NCBI GenBank assembly: GCA_017399915.1
Contig: JAFQAS010000016.1
Span: forward strand, 1 to 63,898
Direction of reading: 5' to 3'
Length of the DNA stretch: 63,898 nucleotides
Origin: Muribaculaceae bacterium
Lineage (GTDB): Bacteria > Bacteroidota > Bacteroidia > Bacteroidales > Muribaculaceae
Shown here: positions 7,352 through 15,895 of the stretch, piece by piece
Layout of the letters: the number at the start of each line of letters is the position of its first letter
Position numbering within the stretch: the stretch's first letter is position 1
Position numbers and translations under genes: made by a program
The notes under the pieces: generated by a model
What the model saw: the letters and a program-made list of their open reading frames with translations, nothing else
Database searches by the model: none
What the model was told of the DNA's origin: nothing

Positions 7352-8665
7352 ATGAAAATATTCAGTGAAGAGTTGGTGGAAAAGGCTGTGAAAGAACTTC
7401 ACATCGCCGACTTGTCGAAAGCTACCATTGGCGAAGTGCTTCTTGTGGCGCAATATCTCGAAAAGGAGCCCGGTATACCATTTATACGCATGGATCAAGG
7501 TTCGCCCGGCTTGCCTGTAAACCAATTGGGCGTAGAGGCCGAGAAAGCCGCACTCGATCGAGGTGTGGGTTCGCAATATCCTGCGGCAGCCGGTGTGCCT
7601 GAGTTGAAGCATGAGGCATCGCGATTTGTCAAAGCGTTTCTCAATGTTGACATCTCGGCTCGTGCGTGTGTTCCCACAGTGGGTAGCGTGGCAGGGTCGT
7701 ATGGCTCGTTTATCGCTTGCACGCAACGCACTCCGGGCAAAAACAAAGTGTTGTTTATCGACCCCGGTTTTCCTATCCAGAAGTCGCAGTTGCGCGTGAT
7801 AGGTGCGCAATGGGTGGAATTTGACATCTACAACTATCGTGGCGAGGCGTTGCGCGACAAGTTGGAGAGCATGTTGGCCGATGGTGATATCGCGGCTATC
7901 GTTTACTCCAACCCCAACAACCCTGCATGGATATGCCTTGAAGATGCCGAGCTGAAAATCATAGGCGAACTTGCCACAAAACACGATGTGATTGTGATGG
8001 AAGATTTGGCCTATTTCTGCATGGATTTCCGCACCGATATGGGACATCCGTTTGAACCACCTTATCCCCCCACAGTGGCACATTACACCGACAATTATAT
8101 ATTGATGCTTTCGTCGTCGAAGATATTCAGCTATGCCGGTCAGCGCATGGCTTTGACTTGCATCAGCGACAAACTCTTTGACCGCCATTTCCCTGCATTG
8201 GCCGAGCGCTATAACGATGCCGGCGTGTTTGGACAGACGCTGATAGCCTCAATCCTTTATATGATTACATCGGGCTGTACGGCTTCAACACAATATGCCT
8301 ATGCCGAAATGTTGCGTTTGTCAACCGAGGGCAAAATCAATTTCGTGGAAGATACCCGCGAATATGCCCGCCGTGCCGAGAAGATGAAAAAGATTTTCAC
8401 CGACAACGGTTTCCACATCATTTATGACTATGATGTGACCCAACGTGTGGGCGACGGCTTTTTCTTCACCATCGGGTATGGCGACATGAGTGGTGGCGAC
8501 TTGTTGAAGGAGTTGCTTTACTATGGAGTGAGCAGCATTTCGCTCTCAACCACCGGCAGCGACCAACAAGGGGTGCGTGCCTGCACCTCACGCATGCGCG
8601 ATGACCTATATGATGTGATGGCCGAGCGAATGAAAGCATTCAGCGAAGACCACCCATTGAATTAA
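7352..8665 (+). CDS. PLP-dependent aminotransferase, class I/II
   Basis: A 437-residue fold-type I aminotransferase. It has YSNPNNPAW (about 185-193) for the cofactor and substrate, the MEDLAY aspartate (D218) that pairs with the pyridine nitrogen, and the Schiff-base lysine K257 in LSSSKIFSYAGQR. Its place behind iorAB and before paaK points to aromatic amino acids as donors, with the aryl-pyruvate passed to IorAB. The omega-amidase at the head of the operon would suit glutamine as alternative donor. Its stop codon lies inside the first 29-bp direct repeat (8661-8689), directly before the apparent insertion of the ATPase gene. Confidence 0.9.
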   Translation: MKIFSEELVEKAVKELHIADLSKATIGEVLLVAQYLEKEPGIPFIRMDQGSPGLPVNQLGVEAEKAALDRGVGSQYPAAAGVPELKHEASRFVKAFLNVDISARACVPTVGSVAGSYGSFIACTQRTPGKNKVLFIDPGFPIQKSQLRVIGAQWVEFDIYNYRGEALRDKLESMLADGDIAAIVYSNPNNPAWICLEDAELKIIGELATKHDVIVMEDLAYFCMDFRTDMGHPFEPPYPPTVAHYTDNYILMLSSSKIFSYAGQRMALTCISDKLFDRHFPALAERYNDAGVFGQTLIASILYMITSGCTASTQYAYAEMLRLSTEGKINFVEDTREYARRAEKMKKIFTDNGFHIIYDYDVTQRVGDGFFFTIGYGDMSGGDLLKELLYYGVSSISLSTTGSDQQGVRACTSRMRDDLYDVMAERMKAFSEDHPLN

Positions 8666-8689
8666 CGAATTAACATAAAAACGACATAA
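8661..8689 (+). repeat. 29-bp direct repeat, left copy
   Basis: These 29 bases, starting ATTAACGAATTAACATAAAA and ending ACGACATAA, recur without a mismatch at 10034-10062. The two copies bracket exactly the AAA ATPase gene. The left copy contains the stop codon of the aminotransferase; the right copy lies 4 bp before the paaK start. The simplest reading is an insertion of 1373 bp with duplication of the former intergenic spacer. Confidence 0.9.
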
Positions 8690-8726
8690 TATTTTTCGCG
8701 ATTTTCTATTAGTAAAATAAATTCGC

Positions 8727-8758
8727 TATATTTGCTGAATAAAAACGCGTATATACGC
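8727..8758 (+). promoter_or_regulatory. Promoter and palindromic operator candidate of the ATPase gene
   Basis: TATATTTG (8727-8734) is a good -7 box inside the inserted segment. Thirteen bases later GCGTATATACGC (8747-8758) is a perfect 12-bp palindrome lying in the predicted early leader, a position suited to a repressor. The ATG is at 8777. Confidence 0.5.
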
Positions 8759-8776
8759 AAAAATATTCAATGAGAT

Positions 8777-10030
8777 ATGGAGATAAAACGTGATTTATAC
8801 CTAAATAGGCTGATTAGGAGTATGCACAATGGTATGATAAAGGTTGTAACCGGAATCAGACGATGTGGGAAATCTTATCTGCTATTTAATATATTTGATC
8901 GTTATCTCAGGTCTCAAGGGGTAGATGATGAGCATATTATTAAGATTGATTTGGAAAATCGACATAATAAGAAATTGCGAAACCCCGATGCGTTGCTTGA
9001 TTATATTGATGCCTGCATAGCAAAAGATGGAATGCATTATGTTTTGCTTGATGAGGTTCAATGGGTAAACGAATTTGAAGATGTGCTGAATAGTTATCTG
9101 AAAAATCCTAATGTAGATATATATGTTACCGGAAGTAATTCAAAATTTTTATCTACTGATGTTATTACCGAATTCCGCGGTCGTGGATATGAGATAAAAA
9201 TCGCTCCACTATCATTTAGTGAGTTTTATTCAGTATTCAATGGATCTCGAGAAGACGCATTGATAGATTATCTTACATTTGGAGGCCTTCCAATGATTGT
9301 TTCGATGCAAAGTGATGAAGAAAAAATTAAGTATTTGCAATCACTTTTCAAGAATACATATATCAGTGATATATTGGCGAGATACAATATTAAAAATGAG
9401 ATAGAATTAGATGACTTAGTAAATATCGTCTCATCGTCAATCGGAGGCTTGCTTAATCCAAATAAGATAGTTAACACATTTAAGTCGATAAAAAAAGTTT
9501 CGATATCGGCGAACACAATTAGTAACTATCTTAAAATATTACAAGAGGTTTTCATGATAGAAAAATCTCTTAGATATGATATAAAAGGAAAAAAATATAT
9601 TGAAACTCCGGCTAAATACTATTTTGCTGATTTGGGGTTGAGGAATGCGCGTATAAATTTTCGTCAGCAAGAAGTGACGCATTTAATGGAGAATCTAATA
9701 TATAATGAACTCCGAATACGAGGTTTCTTGGTAGATGTGGGAGTTGTGGTTTTAAACACAAAAGATGGAGAAGGAAAAAGTCAACGCAAACAATTGGAAG
9801 TTGATTTTGTGTGCAATGAAGGAAGCAAACGAATATATATACAATCAGCATATCGACTACCTACAGAGGAGAAACGAGAACAAGAGTTGCGTTCACTGAA
9901 ATGTATTGCCGATAATTTCCAAAAGATAATAATAACAGAAGACCCTATTAAACGTTATCAAGATGAAAATGGAGTGGTGTATATGAATATATATGAATTC
10001 TTGCTGGATATTGATAGTTTGAAAATATAG
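8777..10030 (+). CDS. AAA ATPase with DUF4143-type C-terminal domain, inserted in the operon
   Basis: A 417-residue protein of the AAA_14/DUF4143 group. Walker A is GIRRCGKSY (about 28-36), Walker B is YVLLDEVQW, and VYVTGSNSKFLS is the following sensor block. The C-terminal third has the restriction-endonuclease-like core EVDFV but then YIQSAY, where active relatives usually have an E-x-K. These ATPases are common in Bacteroidetes and archaea and their role is unsettled. The gene is clearly more AT-rich than its neighbours, has its own promoter and interrupts a metabolic operon between two 29-bp direct repeats, all of which point to recent acquisition. Confidence 0.9.
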   Translation: MEIKRDLYLNRLIRSMHNGMIKVVTGIRRCGKSYLLFNIFDRYLRSQGVDDEHIIKIDLENRHNKKLRNPDALLDYIDACIAKDGMHYVLLDEVQWVNEFEDVLNSYLKNPNVDIYVTGSNSKFLSTDVITEFRGRGYEIKIAPLSFSEFYSVFNGSREDALIDYLTFGGLPMIVSMQSDEEKIKYLQSLFKNTYISDILARYNIKNEIELDDLVNIVSSSIGGLLNPNKIVNTFKSIKKVSISANTISNYLKILQEVFMIEKSLRYDIKGKKYIETPAKYYFADLGLRNARINFRQQEVTHLMENLIYNELRIRGFLVDVGVVVLNTKDGEGKSQRKQLEVDFVCNEGSKRIYIQSAYRLPTEEKREQELRSLKCIADNFQKIIITEDPIKRYQDENGVVYMNIYEFLLDIDSLKI

Positions 10031-10033
10031 AAT

Positions 10034-10062
10034 ATTAACGAATTAACATAAAAACGACATAA
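10034..10062 (+). repeat. 29-bp direct repeat, right copy
   Basis: Identical to 8661-8689. It ends 4 bp before the paaK start codon and begins 3 bp after the ATPase stop codon. No transposase-type inverted ends were found at either boundary. Confidence 0.9.
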
Positions 10063-10066
10063 AATA

Positions 10067-11365
10067 ATGATTTGGAATCCTAACAAAGAATGTATGAGTC
10101 GCGACGAGATGCACGCGTTGCAAAGTCGCCGACTACAGAAATTGGTGACGTATGTGTATCACAACGTGCCTTTCTATCGCAATAAGATGCAAGAGATGGA
10201 CCTCTCGCCCGAGGACATCAGGAGTATTGACGATATAGTGAAACTGCCTTTTACCACTAAGCAGGATTTGCGCGACAACTATCCCTATGGGTTGCAAGCA
10301 GCTCCCCCCTCTGAGATTGTGCGTGTGCATGCCTCGTCGGGCACAACAGGTAACCCCACAATCGTGGGTTACACTCGCAAAGACTTGGCGGTGTGGTCGG
10401 AGGTGATGGCTCGCTGTTTGACTGCCTATGGCGTGACTCGCGACGATACTTTCTCGGTGAGCTATGGCTACGGTTTGTTTACCGGTGGTCTTGGCGCTCA
10501 CTATGGCGTTGAAAACCTCGGTGCCACAGTGGTTCCTACTTCGACAGGTAACACCGAAAAGCATATCCGACTCATTCGCGACTTGAAGATTTCGGGTATC
10601 GCTTGTACTCCTTCTTATGCTCTTTATCTTGCCGAAACGCTCGATAAAATGGGATTGACCAAAGACGATATAAACTTGCGCATAGGAGCATTCGGTGCCG
10701 AGCCTTGGACCGAAAATATGCGTGCCGAAATTCAAGAACGTTTAGGCTTGAAAGGGTATAATATCTATGGCTTGAGCGAGATTATGGGACCCGGCGTGTC
10801 GTATGAATGTCAAGAACAAAACGGCTCTCACATTTGCGAAGACCATTTCTTCCCCGAAATCATCAACCCCGACACATTGGAGCAGCTCCCTTATGGCACT
10901 CAAGGCGAATTGGTGTTTACCACTCTCACCAAAGAGGGTATGCCGGTGCTTCGCTATCGCACAAAAGACCTATGCACACTTATGGAAGGCACTTGTGCTT
11001 GTGGTCGCACAGCGGTGCGCATGGGTCGCATCATGGGACGTAGCGACGATATGCTCATCATTCGTGGTATCAACGTGTTCCCATCACAAGTGGAAAGCGT
11101 TATCCTCGAAATGCCCGAATTTGAGCCTCAATATATGCTTGTTGTTGACCGCGTGAACAATCTCGACACTTTGCAGGTTCAAGTAGAGGTGCGCCGCGAC
11201 TTCTTCAGCGGCGATGTGGGCAGCATGTTGGCTATGAAGAAACGCCTTGCCGACAAGCTCAAAAGCGTGCTTTCAATTAGTGCCGATGTGCGCTTGATGG
11301 AGCCAAATAGCATCGAACGCAGTCAAGGCAAGAGCAAACATGTGATAGATAAACGTAATCTCTAA
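10067..11365 (+). CDS. paaK: Phenylacetate-CoA ligase
   Basis: A 432-residue ANL-superfamily adenylating enzyme that interconverts aryl-acetate, ATP and CoA with aryl-acetyl-CoA, AMP and pyrophosphate. The phosphate-binding loop is HASSGTTGNPT (about 88-98), NIYGLSEIMGPG holds the A5-type motif, and the C-terminal half has RSDDMLIIRGINVFPSQVE. Length and motifs are those of PaaK. Behind iorAB it probably handles the aryl-acetyl-CoA they make; the direction in vivo is not shown by the sequence. The ancestral operon most likely joined this gene directly to the aminotransferase. Confidence 0.93.
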   Translation: MIWNPNKECMSRDEMHALQSRRLQKLVTYVYHNVPFYRNKMQEMDLSPEDIRSIDDIVKLPFTTKQDLRDNYPYGLQAAPPSEIVRVHASSGTTGNPTIVGYTRKDLAVWSEVMARCLTAYGVTRDDTFSVSYGYGLFTGGLGAHYGVENLGATVVPTSTGNTEKHIRLIRDLKISGIACTPSYALYLAETLDKMGLTKDDINLRIGAFGAEPWTENMRAEIQERLGLKGYNIYGLSEIMGPGVSYECQEQNGSHICEDHFFPEIINPDTLEQLPYGTQGELVFTTLTKEGMPVLRYRTKDLCTLMEGTCACGRTAVRMGRIMGRSDDMLIIRGINVFPSQVESVILEMPEFEPQYMLVVDRVNNLDTLQVQVEVRRDFFSGDVGSMLAMKKRLADKLKSVLSISADVRLMEPNSIERSQGKSKHVIDKRNL

Positions 11366-11385
11366 CCATTAAAACACAGGATATT

Positions 11386-11793
11386 ATGACAATCAAACAG
11401 CTATCAATTTTCCTTGAAAATAAAACCGGTCGCATCAACGACCTCACAAAGATATTAGGCAAATATGGCATCAATATGCACGCGTTTAGTATGGCCGAAA
11501 CTACCGACTTCGGTATTTTGCGATTGATAGTATCAGATGTGGAACGAGCCGTAGAGGTGTTGCGCAACGAGAACTTTGCCGTGATGTTGACCGATGTTGT
11601 ATGTATCAGTTGTCCTAACGTGGCAGGTTCGCTCTCTGAAATCCTCGACCACTTGGCTAAAAACGACATCTTCATCGAATACATGTACGCCTTTGCCGAA
11701 GGCGACAAAGCCAACGTCGTAATCCACCCCAACGACCTCGACAAATGTGTCGCAGAACTCTCAAAATGCCAATGCAACATCAACCAGTTGTAA
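11386..11793 (+). CDS. Tandem ACT-domain protein
   Basis: A 135-residue protein made of two ACT domains (about 1-68 and 69-135), opening TIKQLSIFLENKTGRINDLT and containing CPNVAGSLSEILDHLAKNDI. ACT domains bind amino acids and usually act as allosteric sensors. Proteins of this layout commonly follow paaK in anaerobes, so it may report aromatic amino-acid or arylacetate levels to the pathway. It lies 20 bp after paaK and is the last gene before a terminator. Confidence 0.9.
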   Translation: MTIKQLSIFLENKTGRINDLTKILGKYGINMHAFSMAETTDFGILRLIVSDVERAVEVLRNENFAVMLTDVVCISCPNVAGSLSEILDHLAKNDIFIEYMYAFAEGDKANVVIHPNDLDKCVAELSKCQCNINQL

Positions 11794-11815
11794 GAGAGAG
11801 GGGTGGTGTATTCAT

Positions 11816-11850
11816 AAAAAAATGCTTGGTGTAAACTAAGCATTTTTTAT
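11816..11850. terminator. Bidirectional intrinsic terminator
   Basis: AATGCTT (11821-11827) pairs with AAGCATT (11838-11844), with A-runs before and T-runs after. It can end the plus-strand operon and the convergent minus-strand helicase gene. Confidence 0.85.
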
Positions 11851-11865
11851 TCTTATTTATTGAGA

Positions 11866-14800
11866 CTATTTATTATTTAAATGGTCGGAAATAACTTTAA
11901 TGAATATTTTCCCATATTTGCTATATTTATGTTCGCCAATACCTTTGATAGACATGAATTCAGATTTAGTTGTTGGTCGCTCAGTCGCTAAAGATGTTAA
12001 TGTACTATTGTTCATGATAAAATATTTAGGGAGATTTTCTTCTTTAGCTAATTTATCTCTTAAATAACGTAATTTATGTAGTAGTTTTTTGTCTGTAATT
12101 GCAGTGTTATTAGTGCTAATTAATGTGTTAAATTCGTCGTTTTGAATTTGAATATTTTCTTCAATAACTTTATGTACCTCTGCTTTTTTTCGAGGTAAGG
12201 AGTTTTTTGGTTTTGTTAGAGGGATATCTGATATTTGAGCACATTTGCTGTTTTGATAAGAATTTAGATTTAGTAATGAACTATTTTCTGTGAATCCATA
12301 TGTTTTCCACTTTTTATATTGATCTAAATTTAATGACCTTCCACAGCCTGATTTATCTGCCTTATAATTTGTGCACCCTAAAAAATAATTTTTATCAGCA
12401 CTTTTAACGACCAAAAAACCATCTTGACAACTATCGCATTTTTGAATACACAATTCTTTTCCTCGTTTGTCATTAGTAATGAATCCACAAACTTCTTGAT
12501 CATTTGTGCATATCCACAATCTTAATCCAAAATTTTTCTTCCATCGGTATTGCATCGGATATCCACATATAGGACATCTATCTTTAATAACTATATTAGA
12601 GGTCGAATCCAATGCTACTTTTCCAACTAATGTTACATTTGGATAATTTTTAGAATCAGTTAGTAATTCTTTTATGAACTCAGATGGTTTGTTTTCTGGC
12701 GCAACAATAATTACTCTATTTTTGGTGCGAGTTAATGCGACATAGAACAATCGCCGTTCTTCGGCGTAACTATATGATTGGTCATTGTTAGTGACTAATT
12801 GCAAAACGGGGTCATCTTCAACTTTTGAAGGGAAGCCATATGTCGCATCTTTAGCATTAATTATTATAACATTGTCAGCACTTAACCCCTTAGAACTATG
12901 AGCCGTTAGGAAACTTAATTTGACTCTTGTGCCAAATTTAGACGAATATATTTTACCCGATTTCTCATCATAATTAAAGTCTTTACAAAAAGCTAATTTG
13001 CGTGCATCAAAACCATATCGACCAATAAGAAGAATTGATGCAACGTTATTATTCCCTTCTTTTTTATTAAATTGAAGAATTTGCTCAATAGCATTATTAA
13101 CAGCATATCCAATTACAGCGTTACTGCCCGATGTTATGTTTTTTTCATTGTAACTAGAAATTATAACTGGATTTGTAATGCTTTTAGGAGATATTAGTTT
13201 CTTTCTTATTTGGGTGGTATTTTTTTGAACAAAAGTTCCTGCGATATTGATTAATTCTTGGGCATTTCGGTATGTGCGAGTAATTTTTAATTCTTGACCA
13301 TATCCTACCTCTTGACAGAATTTTGTAAAAAGGGGTAATATTGAACCACTAAAGGCATATATGGATTGCCAGTCATCGCCAACTGCCATGATTTTTGCGT
13401 CACAAATTAGTGATAACTCCTTAATTAAATTATATCGTTGGCGTGAGATATCTTGATACTCATCAACAATAATATATTTATAATTAATCTTTTCTCCTGA
13501 AATCTGATGTTTGCGAATTAATTCTGCTGAAACATTAATCATATCTTCAAAATCAATGCAATTGTTCTCTTCTAATGCTTGTTGATATTCAAGATAGCAT
13601 ATTCGACAAATATCGAGAAATAGTTTAGTTCGAATATTTTTGTTTTTAATTTTTAAATCATAAAAATAATCTGAATTATATCCTTGAGTTTTAAAGTTCC
13701 CAATAAAATTACATATTAATAACGTTAATCTAGTGATATATTTATTTTCTTCAGAATTAATAAGTCGCTTGTAAACTTCTTCGATTGGGCGTTTATTTAA
13801 AATAAACCCATTTTTAATTAATTGCTCGCGAAGATGCTCTAAAAAACTAATGCCATCATTGTACTTTGAGAATGTATAGATTAATGTTGTATTGTGCTTA
13901 CGATGCAATTTAACTTTATCATTTATTTGTTTTTTATATTTACTTAATTCATCTTTCGAAAAACGATTGTTGTGCCCATCTTCAGTAATCCCAAAATGTT
14001 CAATATAAGCAACTCGATTATCTTGTTTTATGCGAAAATCTGGAGTATATGGTTTGTTTGAATCTAGAATATGATATTGATATATTGGTTCGTATTCGTA
14101 GTCAATTTGATTAAGATGTAAAAAGTTTGCAATTTGCACCTCTTCAATAGATCGTACTACTTCATTATTTAATGTTTGTGCTTGTTGAGTCTTTCTATCT
14201 ATAATTTGTTGTATATATTCATGTAAATTACTTTTTAAAGTTGAAAAGTCAGCAGTTGCTATAAATTGAAAATATTCGGAAAGTTGGTCTCCTTCATAAG
14301 GAGCAGAAAAATATGTGCCGAAAAAAAGAATTAGTTTTTCTACCATACTTGGATTCTGTAAAACAGATGATTTTAGATAGTTGTTGATTGTGCTATACAT
14401 AAATCCTTGGTCAACAATTCTTTTTCGTGAATGGCTCCCTCCTTTTAAAATGGAATAGCCAACAGAGTGAAAAGTAGATATTGGGCATGGTATATTTAAA
14501 CATTCATTGATTCGTTCACGTAACTCTTCGACAGCCTTGTTTGTAAATGAAATTACTAATATTCTTTCTGGATTTATGTTTTGTTTCTCAACGAGATATC
14601 TAACCTTCGCCGCAATGGTAGTAGTTTTGCCAGCTCCAGCTCCAGCAATAACTAGTGTATTGTCTTCATTAGAAAGAACTACTTCTCGTTGTTCTTTGTC
14701 GAGAGATATTTGGGGGTCGCATTTTTTTAGAATGTTATCTAAATAATCTTTTTCAGTAATAAGTTGATTTGAAATATATTGTTCGTTATGATTCCTAATA

Positions 14801-15138
14801 GAAGAAGATTCTATGGATAGATCTTTTATTTCATTATATATTTTATAGAAATAATTTATTTGATCAATATTTAGAGTGTGCTTATTGACATAATCATCTA
14901 AAACGCATGAATTATATAGCGTTTCAATAAATAGAAAAAGATCGTTATTGGTATCTATTAGATGTTTATAATCGCTTCTTGCAATAAATTTGTCAACGGA
15001 TAACAATTGATTGAATTCTTTATTAAAGAGTAAGATTTGATTATACTCTTTTGGAAATCTATCAGATGGAGTATTATTGATTAGTGTATTGTTTTTGTTT
15101 GATGTTGTTTTTTTTCTAAAAAAATTAAATATTCCCAT
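11866..15138 (-). CDS. UvrD/Rep-type superfamily 1 helicase with nuclease-like insert, zinc fingers and HRDC domain
   Basis: A 1090-residue protein. Walker A is IAGAGAGKTTT (K171), Walker B is IIVDEYQD, motif III is VGDDWQSIYAFSG and motif VI is FYVALTRTKNR. Between the early and later helicase motifs (about 335-410) is a PD-(D/E)xK-like block, with IDYEYEPIYQY, YTPDFRI and VAYIEHFGI, as in helicase IV relatives. After the helicase come two topoisomerase-type zinc fingers (CPICGYPM...C; CDSC...CGRSL) and a C-terminal HRDC domain ending in SIKGIGEHKYSKYG. The gene is monocistronic and much more AT-rich than the flanking operons. It may act in repair or defence; the sequence does not decide. 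Confidence 0.92.
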   Translation of the reverse strand: MGIFNFFRKKTTSNKNNTLINNTPSDRFPKEYNQILLFNKEFNQLLSVDKFIARSDYKHLIDTNNDLFLFIETLYNSCVLDDYVNKHTLNIDQINYFYKIYNEIKDLSIESSSIRNHNEQYISNQLITEKDYLDNILKKCDPQISLDKEQREVVLSNEDNTLVIAGAGAGKTTTIAAKVRYLVEKQNINPERILVISFTNKAVEELRERINECLNIPCPISTFHSVGYSILKGGSHSRKRIVDQGFMYSTINNYLKSSVLQNPSMVEKLILFFGTYFSAPYEGDQLSEYFQFIATADFSTLKSNLHEYIQQIIDRKTQQAQTLNNEVVRSIEEVQIANFLHLNQIDYEYEPIYQYHILDSNKPYTPDFRIKQDNRVAYIEHFGITEDGHNNRFSKDELSKYKKQINDKVKLHRKHNTTLIYTFSKYNDGISFLEHLREQLIKNGFILNKRPIEEVYKRLINSEENKYITRLTLLICNFIGNFKTQGYNSDYFYDLKIKNKNIRTKLFLDICRICYLEYQQALEENNCIDFEDMINVSAELIRKHQISGEKINYKYIIVDEYQDISRQRYNLIKELSLICDAKIMAVGDDWQSIYAFSGSILPLFTKFCQEVGYGQELKITRTYRNAQELINIAGTFVQKNTTQIRKKLISPKSITNPVIISSYNEKNITSGSNAVIGYAVNNAIEQILQFNKKEGNNNVASILLIGRYGFDARKLAFCKDFNYDEKSGKIYSSKFGTRVKLSFLTAHSSKGLSADNVIIINAKDATYGFPSKVEDDPVLQLVTNNDQSYSYAEERRLFYVALTRTKNRVIIVAPENKPSEFIKELLTDSKNYPNVTLVGKVALDSTSNIVIKDRCPICGYPMQYRWKKNFGLRLWICTNDQEVCGFITNDKRGKELCIQKCDSCQDGFLVVKSADKNYFLGCTNYKADKSGCGRSLNLDQYKKWKTYGFTENSSLLNLNSYQNSKCAQISDIPLTKPKNSLPRKKAEVHKVIEENIQIQNDEFNTLISTNNTAITDKKLLHKLRYLRDKLAKEENLPKYFIMNNSTLTSLATERPTTKSEFMSIKGIGEHKYSKYGKIFIKVISDHLNNK

Positions 15139-15170
15139 TTTTAAGATATTGCTTTTTGAGTATGTCCTTG

Positions 15171-15178
15171 CAAATTTA
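15171..15178 (-). promoter_or_regulatory. -7 box of the helicase gene
   Basis: TAAATTTG on the minus strand, 33 bp upstream of the ATG at 15138. Confidence 0.45.
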
Positions 15179-15279
15179 TGAATTTTATAACAAAGAAGTG
15201 ATAAATATTGGTTAAAATAGATTGTTGTAAGAAAAAATGACTATCTTTATAATCAAAGTATTTTATTAAAAATAATATT

Positions 15280-15657
15280 ATGAAAAAGTGGTTAGTATTT
15301 TTATTGGGGGCGGTAGCAGGAATTGTTTTGACTATTGCCGTGTTATATTTGATGTCGGCATGTTCGTCGGCAAATAATGGTGTTACATATTTTGAGAAAC
15401 CGGGTGATTGCATTAGCACTAAATCATTGGAGGTGTTTCAAGTGTTGGATAATGGTGTGGCATTAGCTAATGAGGTTGATTTTAAAATACCAACAGGATT
15501 GATAGTATTGTTGATAAATAAAGATGGGAAATACTATTACGACAATCAAGTAATAGAAATACCGGAAGGAAAGTGCGCAAGGCAAGTTGGAGTATATACT
15601 TATCCCACAAAAATGGAAATAGAAAGGACTGTGCCTATCGTTGAAATTATGGAGTAA
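15280..15657 (+). CDS. Small exported or membrane-anchored protein, unknown
   Basis: A 125-residue protein of unknown function. The N-terminus (KKWLVFLLGAVAGIVLTIA) is a strong hydrophobic helix. It is followed by LMSACSS, which could be a lipoprotein cleavage site although the position is deep for one. The exported part of about 95 residues contains two cysteines (GDCIST, GKCARQ) and beta-type patterns such as GLIVLLINKDGKYYYDNQVI. It stands alone between the helicase and a terminator. I recognise no family. Confidence 0.75.
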   Translation: MKKWLVFLLGAVAGIVLTIAVLYLMSACSSANNGVTYFEKPGDCISTKSLEVFQVLDNGVALANEVDFKIPTGLIVLLINKDGKYYYDNQVIEIPEGKCARQVGVYTYPTKMEIERTVPIVEIME

Positions 15658-15667
15658 TAAGAAGTAT

Positions 15668-15705
15668 AAAATGGGACTATGTTATTGACATGGTCCCATT
15701 TGTTG
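15668..15705 (+). terminator. Intrinsic terminator
   Basis: AATGGGAC pairs with GTCCCATT (15693-15700), followed by TGTTGTATTT. It ends the 125-codon gene. Confidence 0.75.
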
Positions 15706-15834
15706 TATTTATCATCTACTACTATTCTACATAGTTATTGAATAGCCGGTATAATTGCATTTTTTCAATAAAAAATTGTATATTTGTAAATGTAAAATAA
15801 CCCTATTATTAACACATTAAGAAGTAGAAATATT

Positions 15835-15885
15835 ATGAAGAAACGCCTCTATTTCGACATGGATGGGGTGTTGTCTGGAAAGTAG
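15835..15885 (+). pseudogene. 5' remnant of a HAD-family hydrolase gene
   Basis: ATG at 15835 opens MKKRLYFDMDGVLSGK and then TAG. FDMDGVL is HAD motif I with both catalytic aspartates, as in the 5'-nucleotidase-like proteins that begin this way, but everything after codon 16 is missing. A TATATTTG -7 box at 15779-15786 is still present upstream. The stop lies 10 bp before the 3' end of the convergent EamA transporter gene, so a deletion or replacement probably joined the remnant to foreign sequence. Confidence 0.7.
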
Positions 15886-15895
15886 GTGCGATATT

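Noticed and set aside
7211..8188. Long open frame of 325 codons on the minus strand
   Set aside because: It lies fully antisense to iorB and the aminotransferase, whose motifs are unmistakable. The translated product is a low-credibility mix rich in His, Cys and Arg, as expected of a shadow frame.
8661..10062. Insertion sequence or integron cassette at the ATPase gene
   Set aside because: No transposase, integrase, terminal inverted repeats or attC-like fold; only the direct repeats are present.
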